Shown in pieces: positions 1 to 12,058 of a stretch of 64,000 nt of DNA (position 1 is the stretch's first letter; each line of letters begins with the position of its first letter). Below the pieces are notes generated by a model. It made no database searches. It was not told the origin of the DNA and was given only the letters and a program-made list of their open reading frames with translations. This DNA comes from Glossina fuscipes (Eukaryota; Arthropoda; Insecta; Diptera; Glossinidae): positions 15,161,174-15,225,173 of the forward strand of contig NW_023998416.1 in NCBI RefSeq assembly GCF_014805625.2, read 5' to 3'. The translations under genes were made by a program, and so were the position numbers.

Positions 1-3000
1 TGCTGGAAGTTGTCCAGTGGTGCGGCGATACTTAGCTTGACATCAAAATTTGTCATAGATATTATATCGCAAAGTATTTCGGCTCCTACTACTCCCAAAG
101 GTGCTCTTACTTCTGCCACCGCATGACGTCGTTTATCATTTAATCCAAATCTACCGTTAATACTGCGAAAGTTTTCAAGAGGTGTTGTTATGTTTATTGT
201 TAACATGTTGTCAGAAAATCTACGAATATAACCGTCGATTGCAAGCGTGAATTCGCGTATGTCAAAGTCAAGTGAAGCTGCTCCTTTGATTTCTCGCCGA
301 TCATTAAACATGAACTTGGTTGCTAAACCGCCTTTTCGGTAACCCTCGAATGGACTCAACATAAACATAGTACCAGTTATGTTTTGGAAACCTGCTTGCT
401 TTGACAATTCCCAGAGGGACTTTATGCTATAGACATTAATACTGCTGTTGGAGTCGCTGTATCTCAATTTAAAGTCTGTATCAAACTTTTTCATATTTTG
501 CCAATGTGTTAACTTAATATTTATTATTGGAACATCTTTAATTGTACTATTTATACCGAAATATAAGTCCAAATTCGTAATTGGCTCATTAAATTCATAA
601 TCACTTTTATATGCAAAGTCCAGACTTTGATCTTCCGCCCACAGAAGAGATGAATTTACAAGAATGAGACGATCATTAGTATAAACTCCTGCTTGTAAGC
701 CATTTTCAGCCCATCCGTCAAATGGAGTCTTCAACTGAACCCGAATCCAATTATGTATATTTTTACTAGGCATCACGCCAGCGCTGTAGCTAAGAACAAT
801 TATCTCATTACTGCTCCAGCTGCTTCGAAATGAACCGTAATATTCAGGTCCGCCAGTGTACACATCAAACCCACTACTAATCGTGCGATCAGGGTACGTG
901 ACCATAATATTAGAAACATACTGACCATCACCAGGATTACTATACTCCCCTGATAGGCCCAAACGTTGTGAAGGATCACGATTAGCATCCCACTTAAGAT
1001 CAACAGATAATTCTTTTCGGCGTTCTAATGAAATCATTTCAAGCTTAGCGCTAACGTCACGAATCTTGTCCAGATGAATTTCAATATCTAAAAGTTTTGG
1101 CTTTTCAGAAAGCAATTTAATATTGGTCCAATAGTCTTGATCCATAACCTTTACTCGGACTGCAGCATTCGAATTATTGTTGGTAGGATTTGTTGAATAC
1201 TGGGCAGTTAAACTATAGGGATCCTTAGCATAATGTGCTTGAACATCGGTATATATTAGTAACTGATTACGACGATATAGCATTTTAATAGATGTTATTT
1301 CAAAGGATGGGCTCTCTAGTATAAGTTTTACGCGATGTATCGACTGCACGCGGGAACTTTTATCTTTGTAATTTCCTCTAACTGATATTGAGTGATTAGT
1401 GAACCAGGAACCATTAAAATTGATCTAAAAATCACTTTAAAGATATAGATTAAATGCAAAGAGAATGTCTATGAAAACCCTCACCATAAAGTTTTTGGCT
1501 GAAATCTCGTTCACTCTCAAATGAACAACGCAAGAATTAAATTCTGGTACAGTAACATTCATATAGCTGTCTATGACAAAGAGGCCCCTCCTTGGTAGAT
1601 GCACTGAAAATAAGGCTGTGGCTTCTTTTTCAGGTGCATAGCGAAAACCTAGTAAAGCATTATGCTCAGTACCGTTTTTACTAAGTTCTTCATGCCTAAA
1701 AATATTTTAAAAATCATAGTTTAGCTTAGCTTATTGCATGACGTTTAAGAACGTACTTTAAGAGAATTCTGAAATCCACTTTGGATCGAGGCAATTTTAC
1801 TTCTAAACTTGCCCGTGTACGGCATCCTTCAATTGGAAAATCTTCAGAGTAAGAACGTATGAATATCAAACGCATCGAAGTAGTATAAAAAGGATCCATC
1901 AAATCAGGGGCGTTATTATACGTTAGCGTACCCTCCGAGTGACCCTGTAGGTTTAGCCAAGTTCCATTAGAAGCAAAATTAAGTTTTGGATATGCTGATG
2001 TCCTTAATTTCATAGTACCGCGATATTCAGTTTTTGCTTTGTCCCCGACATTGGTCAATTTGCTTTCATAGTTAATTGATTCAATTTTATTTGCCTGAAA
2101 CCTGTAGGTAATTGTCACGTTTGTTAATGCCGTAATTTCAGTCTGAACATAGCTGCCCCGAAGAAGAGCTTGTAACTTCTTCGTTTCAAACGAAATTTCG
2201 AAATCATTTTGCATGATGCCGTTTTTTTCCGTCGTACGGACAGTTCCTATTAGACCTGTTATGTTAACACCATTCACAGCCAACAGCATTTTCGGCGTAT
2301 AAATCCACGTCGTTCGTTCCTGCGAGCGTGTCAATTCCATATTCATTTCTAAGCTTTTGTTTCCATTTGTATCGAGGAAGAAGTCCAATTGACGTTTATC
2401 TGGGTTAGTAACATAACTGCAGCCAGCCGAAGTCTTCGACCCGCCACTGACAAATGCAACTGAAGCATTGAAGGCATCAGGAATTGTAGTAACATTAGTG
2501 ACTAATACGCGTGTTACCGCGGATCCAGGGGTATGAAATAACAGCGACCAATTTGAACTGTTACCTTCTTGTTCCAAATTATATTCGAAAACGTACCGTG
2601 TAGCAGTTGGATCCGATTTCTTAAGAATTATGCTGAAATTTGTGGGACCACTTAATAGCAAGCTAGGATATATAATGTTCGGTGAGTTTGAAAGATCAGG
2701 AACACTGAAATGTGAACAAATTTGTAAGCCTAAAGCTCTGTTGAGTACTGGCCACGTACATGTACTGTTAGAACGTCGTTGGCTTATACCAACTTGAGAT
2801 ATCTCTTCGTCTTCGGCTAATACAATCAGTTCAGATCTTGCACTGAATATTTCATTGGTTTCTTGTGGTAAGTCGAATGAGAAAGATACCAAATTTTTAC
2901 CTCTTATCTTTAAGTTTGCCTCAATTTCTGAATTTGAATATAAATTTCCTTTTATTTTGATTCCCGACACCGCATAGAACATATCGGCTTGCAGTGTTGC

Positions 3001-6000
3001 AATGACATCCACAGAGACAGACGGTTTAAATTTACCTTGTAAATCGAAATGCCAATCAGTATTCGGTTCCATTCGGTCCAAATTACCGGAAATTCGCAAG
3101 TCTATCGACGAAGCCGCTAGAGCGTTAACACCAAGCGGTAAGCCAATAGCCATTGGAACATTGTACGATGCATCCAGAAGCACCCGTGACTTGGTGTATG
3201 TAACTTCTTGACCAGAAAGAATTTTCGAAATCTGATGGAAAATATCAAGTTCCCTTGTTAATGCTTTAAATTCCGTTATTCCTTCTAACGAATGGTACCA
3301 CAAATCGTTGCCGAATATTCGTATTCCAATTTGTGTGCGCGGATTGCTGTAATTATAGTTGAGTTTGTAATTCATGCTATTAATTTCACTTTCAATCTGG
3401 TCTTTACGATGTCTAAAGTCTTTTGCCAGCGAACGTTTATATCTATTCGATTCTTCGTCATCGTCATAATCATCAATAATTTCGATATTTTCTCTCGATT
3501 CTTGAGTACTGCTACGTTTCAAGCGTAAACCGTCAATGCTTAAGATATTATCCAAACCATCTGCGCATAAATATTACTTAATTCACTTTAGTTTAAGTTA
3601 ACATATATATAATATATACGTACCTAGGTCTTCTGAACTCTCATTACCCAACCAGCGATTAAGAAAGGAAAATTTTTTCCGAAAAATTTCACGATTTAAT
3701 GGCCCCTTCGGACCAAATATGGATGTTACTAGTTCTTCAAAACCTTCGGCCCGCGCAGAGAAATCAAAAAAATTCACTGATTGCCCAAATAATTCGGCTG
3801 TAAAATTTAAACTAAAAGTGCGTGGTAAATAAGAGTCCGTTCCAAAGATTAAATTCAAATCCGTCGTGGTTCCTGCATAAAATAAAGGTTAAGTACTTTA
3901 AAATATATGAACTGTTTAGACAAGAGGATGTAAATACCAAAATTGTACTCATCGAAAAATAACGAATGTTCGTAATTTCGAGAAAACTTGCGTATATCCA
4001 GCTTAAACCTATTTGACAGATCGTCATTAAGCAGTAAACCTTGGGCTTCAATACGAACGGGCGAGGATGACTTGGCTAAGTTTTTTAGATGTGACCAAAC
4101 AAACGAGCCGACCTGATTAACTTCTTCGCCCTCCAGGATTGTCTTTATGCGGTTTATAACTGCATAGTTAGGGCAACGCATCACTTGTAAATAAGTTAAA
4201 ATTCGGACTTCTGAATTCATTGTATGATTTGCGTAGGTGTTTAAGAAAAATTGTTGGTACTTTTCGCAATCGACACGGCGGAAAACCAATACGGCTTGAA
4301 GACGAATGTCAATAGCAGTGGCATCGTCAACAATTATATCTTCTAGTTGAGCTGCGAACGGTCCCGAAACGATACCAATATTTCCAAGACTCTTAAGTAT
4401 TACTATCATACGTTCGCGTGAGCGTCGCTCACCGCGATACATGTTAAAAAGATTTAAAAATTCCGTTTCCAATAAATTCGTAGTTTTTCGTATTCTAGGA
4501 TGGTCACCGCAATTCTCATTATGTCTGCAAAAACTGTGGACGACTGCTGAAGCACCTAAGGTATATTCTGGGTCGATTTTCTTACGTGAAAACTCGAGAA
4601 TTGTGTAAAAAGTCTCGAGTGTTTCCTCATTGGGCCTCTGAATGAATGAAAGTGAAGTCATCCAATTGCGTGCCAGATTTTTTGATATTCCATTGCTAAT
4701 AATTTGATCTCGCATTACTTGATAAGCAGCTGTACTACCAATGTAGGGCAAAGATTCCAAAACGTGGTTCCTAAGATAAGTTATTCATAAAATTACGACA
4801 ATGAACGATAACCTTGAAATATTGCTTATCAGCAAAAACATATCGCTTACTTGCCATGATCGCAAATACTAGCAGAACGGGCTAATAGCTGAGTCAATGC
4901 TTTATAATCAAGATGCTTAGTTGTCTGCAGAAATCGTATGAAAGCGTCAATAAATTCACGTTGAATTTTTGGAAATCCCAACGTGCACATTTCTTTTAAG
5001 AGTTCACGTGAGGCCTTTATCTCTCCATGTGTAGGTTTAGCGACAGGAGTGTGATCAAATAAGAGCGTTGAACGTTTTTCTACAAGTTCGCCATCTGTTC
5101 GAGATAAAGGGCAATAAGAGAGAATAGCCACTAAAATCCATGAATAAGAAGCGCCGTACCTTGATAGGGGAACTCTTGATTATTATTTGAACTTTCTCCT
5201 TTGAATTCCAATTTATGGCTCGACGTGGTTACGGCGCCGGAAGTTGCATTCGAAAATGGCATCAATTGGTAACGTTCATGGCAACTTATGTTGCGATAAA
5301 TGTTGTTATCAATTGTCATCTAAAAGATGATTCACGTATCGCATGTTAATCCCTTAAACGTTCAAAGGCTATTTATACTTACGTTACAATAGCTTTCCGA
5401 ATCCAAAATTGGCCAAATGGTTTTATCTTCACGGAAAGTGTATGGAGTCGTTTGTAATATGGTATGCGTCGAGTATCTATTGCGACAACTGGCCATATTC
5501 TTACGTTTGCTTATTGTAATAAACACATTATCCGTTGTCTCTAAGGAATACTGCACGTCGCAAGTACCAGACACATCAGTCTCAGTTGTATTGAAATCGA
5601 TATCAAAGCGTAACATAGTGTTTTGAAAAGTTGACAGAATTCCCCGTTTGAAGTTAAGCACCCAGTTTTGTTCATTCGTTCGAGGACATAACTCACTAAT
5701 ACGGCCATCGTGGAAAGCGAATCGCAATAAATTTGCTTTCAAATCCGATTCAAGTTTTTTGCTTTTTTGATGTTCGTCTGTGTTTGTCTCCTCAGCGGAT
5801 GCGGCTGCGAGTTCCTTATCAAGTTCTCCATAGTAGTCATAAAAGTCATCGCTCGTACTCGCAGGATTTAAATTATCATGAAAACCTGGTTTATCCCACA
5901 ATTTTACTTCGTTAATACGTAAATAGGCCTCGCAAGCACTTGGATATAAGAAATCTACGTTAGCTCTAAGGAAAAGATTTGAAACGTTCTCCCCTGAGCC

Positions 6001-6282
6001 CACAAATAGCGTACGAAGTTCTATCGTGTAATCATAATTATAGACATTGTTAACTAAATAGCTAAACTTTCCTTTTCTGCTCGCATTACAATCGGGTCGG
6101 CCACAAATTCTAGAATCTTTCAGCGGATCTTCAAAGAACATATTTATTATTATACTCTAACTATTAGAATAACTTTACTTACTTTTTCTTACAGTTAAGC
6201 CAAATTCGACTTGGAGCATTAATAGAAACACTATACAGGAGATACATTTGGTAAACTTTAATGAAGAGTTGCTGCCCATCAT
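1..6282 (-). CDS. Large lipid transfer apolipoprotein (apoLTP/apolipophorin family), N-terminal part, cut by window edge
   Basis: Nine exons, all in phase: 6282-6183, 6128-5383, 5319-5160, 5094-4851, 4770-3938, 3872-3624, 3560-1757, 1695-1485 and 1424 to beyond base 1. The introns are 54-80 bp. About 1,923 residues are visible. A signal peptide (KCISCIVFLLMLQVEF) starts the chain, so the product is secreted. Residues from about 40 to 700 have the vitellogenin N-terminal lipid-transfer layout (paired cysteines, KFSYLVNNVYNYDYTIELRT, then a helical section with KASRELLKEMC), followed by beta-rich open-sheet regions. An acidic stretch leads to RYKR-S at about residue 817-820, a furin-type site like the one that splits insect apolipophorin into two chains. 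Many N-x-S/T sites are present. Known role of the family: carrying or transferring haemolymph lipid. The Muller B neighbours favour apoLTP over apolipophorin I/II, which is on chromosome 4 in Drosophila; sequence alone does not let me decide. The C-terminus lies outside the window. The start is the first of two adjacent ATGs. Confidence 0.88.
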
Positions 6283-7399
6283 TCTGGCGGCAAGGAGGTT
6301 TATTCACTTTCACGATGAAATCACTTTGATTAATTTCGCTGACTTTTCTACTCGACAAGCAAATATTTGATACTTATTTTAATATGTCCGAAATTCGATG
6401 ATAACCATTAGCGCGTTCCTCTCATTTAAAACTAAATCATTGAAAACATTTATACCATTAATCTGCGAGAATAGACACACATTATGAATTAATCATAGTA
6501 AACAATTGCTATCACCATTCAATCCTCAATAATGATTAGTCAATTGGAATCTGTAGTTTTTCTTATCTCCTTAGAGCTGTATATTCAAACTTTCATATCA
6601 AGCTAATATTGTAAATACATATGTAATCTGAACCGCACTTAGCTTACCAGTTGCTCGCCATTCGTTTGACCCGGGGTACAATACCATACCATATTCTTTT
6701 CAGATACAAATTTTCAATAAATAAAAATTCAAACAAACAATAATAAGAAGAAAGCACACTCTCTCTACTGATGCTGTAATTGTTTGCAAATGTCTATCTA
6801 ATACAATATTTTTCATAGAATAGAACTCTTCTCTATCTGATAGCTTTGTGTACATAAGTATATAAAGGGTTCGAGTTGAACATATCATCGTAGCAAGTGC
6901 ATACGCATGTAAAAGAAGGAAGATAAGAATACAGAAACATTATCTTAAGAACTCCCAAATGACAATCTTAAGGGTGGGTGCAGAACTTTTGTTTACATTC
7001 ATATATGCTTTTGTATTCGCGTTGTCCTTAAAGTGATGTATGTAATTTTTCTATGGCATTATTTGATATGAACACCGATATAGTAACGCTTATGGATAGA
7101 TTAATGAAAGGGGATATAATAACAATAACACATTGCTATTCTTTAAAAAAAAAATTATTTTGTGAATTTCTGGTAAGCAATTACAAAAATTAAAAGCTTC
7201 ACTTGCCTTTTGGGAAGCCATGGTTATATAAAAAAACCATCGGTTATACTAAGTATGTGAAAATTAAATTTTACTTTAATTGTGTCGAGGTAACAGTAAC
7301 TCATTGCCATTTACTAAACGGCTATGAAGAACATATAGCTAATTGTCGGACAGAGGTTGTTTGTCTGAAATATATTGAAATATTTAGGTGTCTTTTTTT

Positions 7400-7870
7400 T
7401 GAAGGATTGTTATACCCTACACCAATTGTGATATTATCATGGGTTTATTAAATTTACGCCGATGTATGCAACGACCAAAAGGACTGGACTTTTCTTTTAT
7501 TCCATCAATCCACTCGAAAATTGATTCCGAATCGATTTGAACTTGTCTATTCGTCTTGTTTCCTGTGTTCAGCCTACAATCGTCGAGAGAGGATATTATT
7601 GAAGGGAGCTACTGAAAATGGTAGGAATTTTGAGTAATCGCCATATGAACGGTAGGGTAGTATAAGGTGCACCGTGGCCCATTACATTGCTTAACTTGTA
7701 TTTACATCAATGTTTTCAGCCATGAAGACTTTACTAGTTCATTAAAAGCGAGTAAATAGACGGTTCTCGGTTTGACGGACGGACGGACATAAATAATAAG
7801 ATTTAGAATATCTCGCTTCTACTTTTGTTAGGCTTATAGGTGTATCCCAGCTTAATAAGTACAATAGACC
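7400..7870 (+). repeat. Degenerate copy of the GTCY dispersed repeat
   Basis: Starts TTATACCCTACACC, followed by TGCAACGACCAAAAGGA and a CGATTTGAACTTGTC segment that line up with the 5' part of the copies at 50.3 and 60.4 kb. The right part has GACGGACGGACGGACAT in the reverse sense, so two fragments may be juxtaposed. Confidence 0.4.
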
Positions 7871-9289
7871 TTCTAGGTCGCTATAGAGATCGGTCACAAC
7901 AGCACTTGCTTATTGATAAAATTAGAATATCCTTATGCTTTTCGATAAAGGATATAAGAGAACGTTAAGAATTTTTTGAAAGGTAAAGTATATGGAAATT
8001 TTTAATAATATTTTTTAATAGTATTACTGTTATTATCTCTACATTGCTCATCTATTTTAGCTACGTACGTATGATTGCCCAGAACTCATATCAAAATAAA
8101 TAAAACTTTTCTGCTTGTTAGCCTTTTGGAACTTATTAATAAAAACACTTGATAGCGATCTTCGAATGTTTGCCAATACCGATATGCCGAGCAAATCGCA
8201 TATGTTTTAAAAAGACAATTAAGCGTTTTTCCAAGTTTATCCAAGTTTATTAGTATTTTCTAATATTTTTGTTTATAATTTTCCATCCAATTCCGTCATA
8301 TTCTTGCACATAATTGAAATTTTGAAATTTACTTGGAAGTTTGCACAGTTTTTCAACTTATGACACTAACTATGTACACCAACCGCAGTAAAAATTGTTG
8401 AACCTAAAAAACAAATAAAACTCACTAGTAATCACTTCGCATTAAATAGCGCAGACGAATCCACAAAACTGGGATTTACTTAATTGAATTCCTTTTTTTC
8501 GGTTTTCGCACATATAAACTTATTTCGATTTTTAATTCAAATAAATATATTAACTCTTGAATTCTTTATACGAGCATGCTTTCCGTTACTGATAAACTTA
8601 TGACCTTTCGAAGCAAAAGAGTTCTAAAGAATGCTCACGTAATCAAAATTCAAATTAACTCCAACGACGGCGCGAACAAAGGCAAGGAGTTTGAACCTTT
8701 TACAGCTGAACACTCCGATCCCTTGCTTCCGTGAACTTAAGACAAAGCGAAGAAAATTTTTCACTTTATTCAAAAAAAAAAAAAAAAAAATTAATCAAGA
8801 ACGACGTCCATCATATGCAAACGCGAAACTAAGAGTGATGCTCATACATCAAGTAATTTTACGGTATATTTTCAAATTTCAACGTTCGCTTGCCGCGACT
8901 CTTTTCTCTTTCTCTCTCTCTCTCTGTCTACACTTTCATGTATGACATTTACACGCCTTAGAAAGAAAAAAACTCAAGCTTAGATCGAATTTTAACTTTC
9001 TTTAGAAAACATTACGATGCATGAAAGAGTTTTTGAAAAGAAGACAAATCGTGAAGATCATAGAGATCATCCGGGAATCCTGCAATGTCCCTTTCGATGA
9101 TCCATTTTCCACAGAAGGAAATTGTATTTTCTTTAAACGGTAGGAATGTTTAGACAAACCTATCCGGCTGCCTTTTTATTCCATCCATAAACAAGAAAAG
9201 GCTTAATATTTGCAAAATCTTCATCAGTTTAAAAGTGTCGCCTCTCCGAGAAATTCACTTCAGAAATATCAATTTTGGGTAAAAACTTA

Positions 9290-9640
9290 TCGGGTTGTGA
9301 AAAAAAAAAGATTTATCGCTTAGCTGGTCGCATTCTACCTTAATAGTAAAGTAAAGTCTAAAACAAAACCCAGAAATTTTTGGTTTCAGTTTACGCTTTA
9401 CTGTGGGCGTGCGCTTTGACCAATTCATCTTGTTTTCAATACCAACCAAACCACGCACAAGAACGTCCAATATTTTTGTCAAATTTGAAGTCGCTAGCTT
9501 CAATTTTTCGGCCAGGAGAAGGTTTACCACAGACATTACAAAAACATACAGACAAACAGGTGCATAGAAACGTACACCGGATAAATGGACGTGTTGAAGT
9601 CGGTTTAGAATTCGATTCTGATTAAATGTACAAATAGACC
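9290..9640 (-). repeat. Dispersed repeat copy, minus orientation
   Basis: The reverse complement carries ATTGAAGCTAGCGACTTCAA, TTGGTTGGTATTGAAAA and AAAGCGTAAACTGAAAC in the same order as the copy at 28.27-29.33 kb. It lacks both terminal inverted repeats, so it is a fragment. Confidence 0.7.
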
Positions 9641-10282
9641 TCATGGCATCGCTCAAAGCTCCTTATGGTTATTGTAAACATTATTTAAATATTCCACCCA
9701 TCCTTCCGTGATTAGTGCATCCCAAATCGATGGACAGTAAGAAAATCATCAGAAGTGAGGCTTCTCACGATTCCCATTACCAATAAAAGCTAGTTTCTAC
9801 ATAGTCTCTCTCAATCATATCCTTAAATAATAAACTAAATCTTTTTAATATATCGAGACGTTTAACAAGCGTGCTAATAATCCTTTCACCGTTAGTTTAA
9901 AAATTTATTTTATTAAATTAATTCATATTAATAATAATAGTAGCAATACTTGGATCAAATGTAGGGAAAACTAAGCATATTTTTATGTTGTTCTACAATT
10001 TCAAATACCGCTTAATCCGGCTAAGCTAAAACTGCTTTTTTCCTTTTTGTAAATTCTCCGTCTCTACTAATTTCGAAGCGTGGGCGAAGAGATCTTTTAG
10101 TTCGCGATTTGGATTGCCCACGCAATAACAATAATAAGTAACCACCAAATACACAATACTTAAGAAACAAAAATTCCTAAAAAACCCTATTTTGAACCTA
10201 TAACAGAAATCTTGACTTTTTCAACCAATTCGCCCAAAAAAACAAAGGGGCAAAAATTTCGAATTTGATTGAAATCAATTTT

Positions 10283-10288
10283 TTTATT
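10283..10288 (-). terminator. Candidate poly(A) signal of GlcAT-S
   Basis: AATAAA on the minus strand about 370 bp downstream of the GlcAT-S stop. The surrounding DNA is A/T-rich, so this could be chance. Confidence 0.25.
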
Positions 10289-10659
10289 ACAAAAATATAA
10301 TAATTTAAAATAATCGAATATCGAACTACGCTAATATATAACTACGTTCTATTAAAAACGTGACAAAGAAACACATAAAAAAAAAAAAAAATAAAAATAA
10401 CAACGGTTTAACAAATTATTAGCATAACTAATGCAAAATGGATGAGAGGAAAAATTTTAGGTCTGCAGCACCAAGTCATTGGAAACGATATTCACACCGA
10501 TATACGCTGAATTCGTTCTATTACAATTATATTTTTAAGTTATTCTAATACAATTATGACTAGTTTTTCGGGAGAATTATTTCCCGCAAATCCTTTACTC
10601 TACTAAGTGCAATTTTCAAACTAAATAAAGCAAAATGTTCGTGAAATAAACGCACAGTC

Positions 10660-12058
10660 TCAACTTAAAAAGTAGCTTAGCGGCTTGGATTTTCCATTCT
10701 TGCTAATAATTGCTTTTGCCCCTGTAAATAATGAATAAAAGTTATACGTACATGATATGTACAAATGTCGCTCACCTCCACGATCTGATGCCTTGGCGAC
10801 ACCCATATTCGATAGAGATTCAAAAAGCAGGCCCAAATTTGAACGATTGTCAAGATAGTCTCGACTAATTTGTACAGTTGTTGGCTCATGATTTTTTGTT
10901 TGCGTATGCCACACTAAAATTTCAGTGCAATTATTGCCCTTAGGTTCAATCATATCCAATCTTAAAGCAAGACTTCGCAGAAAGTAGTCCTCTTCATAGC
11001 CAGGCACAAACGGCATACTTGCATTAGGATGTTCAGTCATGTAAGCTAAATTCACGGCAAATCCTGCCATATCTACGGGCCAACGACGTCCGGCGACCCA
11101 AGAATCTAAAAATCCAACAACCTTTCCCTATTTTTTAGGCGCATGCCATCGAAAATATTTCTTTTCCATAATACATTTTTACAAATACCTTTCGGACTAC
11201 AGGTCCGCTAATGCCGTAATTTGCAATAAGACCAACAGGGAACATCGATACACGCTTTGTGTCACGTATTTCCTGAAACAATTTAAGATCGTAGGTATTA
11301 TCATCATCCCCAAAATATAGTATTCCTGAGGTAATGTTACGGCTTCGTAACCATTCCATGGCAGCTCGTCTGTTCGAAACCCCTCGTGGTTTAGCCTTAG
11401 CGTTATTAAATTGGGAAGGCATAGGACTGCTCAAATGTGTAAACGGAATGTCTGGAAATATGAAGATTATTCTCATATCGTTGTACCGTAAGCTTAAGGC
11501 GGTAGCTTTATTAACTTACGAAACCTATACAGAAAAGTATTCAGATAGGGATTGCAGCTGTTGTAATCGTTCGCTACTATCCAATGAAGTCGCGGTATAT
11601 GCTGCAAGGTGTATCCAAGTCGCAGCAATTCCGGTATTTGTTCTTTGCGGGGATAGGTAGGTGTAACAAAATATATCATGGACAAATTTTTCCAATCTTC
11701 TTGTCGTTTATCTTGCATGTATAAACGCGTATCTTGAAAATTCTCTTCACATACAAATTTCAGTTGTTCGTTCAATCCAATGTCATCTTGAGTGTCTAAA
11801 GAAAGAGATAAAAATTGATGATTAATTCAATTTACATAAGACAATTTTGCGTGTCTCACATCTTTTCAGCATGTCCATAGTACCAAATCCATGACTAAGA
11901 TCTATGACACAATCGTCGACTATGCACCATGCAACGTACAGAAACAGCGTTACTAGAATCATAATAACAACAAATATTCGTCGACCGAACACAGTTTTAG
12001 GCCACAGTAAACGACTTGCTGATAAGGACATTTTTTCTTGTTTCGAAGAAGAGAACAT
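10660..12058 (-). CDS. GlcAT-S: Galactosylgalactosylxylosylprotein 3-beta-glucuronosyltransferase, GlcAT-S type
   Basis: Type II Golgi enzyme of family GT43 that transfers glucuronic acid from UDP-GlcA to a galactose end. Five in-phase exons: 12058-11860, 11795-11520, 11451-11189, 11127-10776, 10721-10660. They give 383 aa from the first ATG, or 374 aa from the ATG at 12031. A membrane anchor lies at residues 28-47 (IFVVIMILVTLFLYVAWCIV), then a stem, then the donor site (YFVTPTYPRKEQIPEL), the metal-binding DDD at 207-209 in YFGDDDNTYDLKLFQE, the acceptor-side stretch RRWPVDMAGFAVNLAY, and ILVWHT near the end. These match animal B3GAT enzymes block for block, so it looks active. Of the three fly paralogues (I, P, S), GlcAT-S is chosen because it is the one I place on Muller B beside gcm and Trx-2; the assignment to S rather than P or I is inference. 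The closest upstream gene is Trx-2 on the same strand, 2.4 kb away. Confidence 0.9.

Larger units (their letters stand above)
6283..10659. other. Intergenic region between the apolipoprotein and GlcAT-S
   Basis: No supported gene. It contains a degenerate repeat copy (about 7400-7870), another clear copy on the minus strand (9290-9640), an A19 tract (8772-8790) and a TC tract (8905-8925). The first few hundred bases after 6282 must include the apolipoprotein promoter; a possible minus-strand TATAAAT is at 6448-6454. The 10283-10659 end is GlcAT-S 3' untranslated sequence. Confidence 0.6.

Noticed and set aside
2000..3600. Plus-strand ORFs over the apolipoprotein exons
   Set aside because: They are antisense shadows of a long, well-supported minus-strand coding exon.
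5131..5159. 29-bp intron in the apolipoprotein gene
   Set aside because: Too short to splice. Using the next in-phase acceptor (TCGAACAG/AT) gives a normal 65-bp intron with a good pyrimidine tract.
6157..6192. 36-bp first intron with exon 1 ending in GLT
   Set aside because: The donor GTAAGT at 6182 with the acceptor TTTGAAG at 6129 keeps the frame and gives 54 bp, in line with the other introns.
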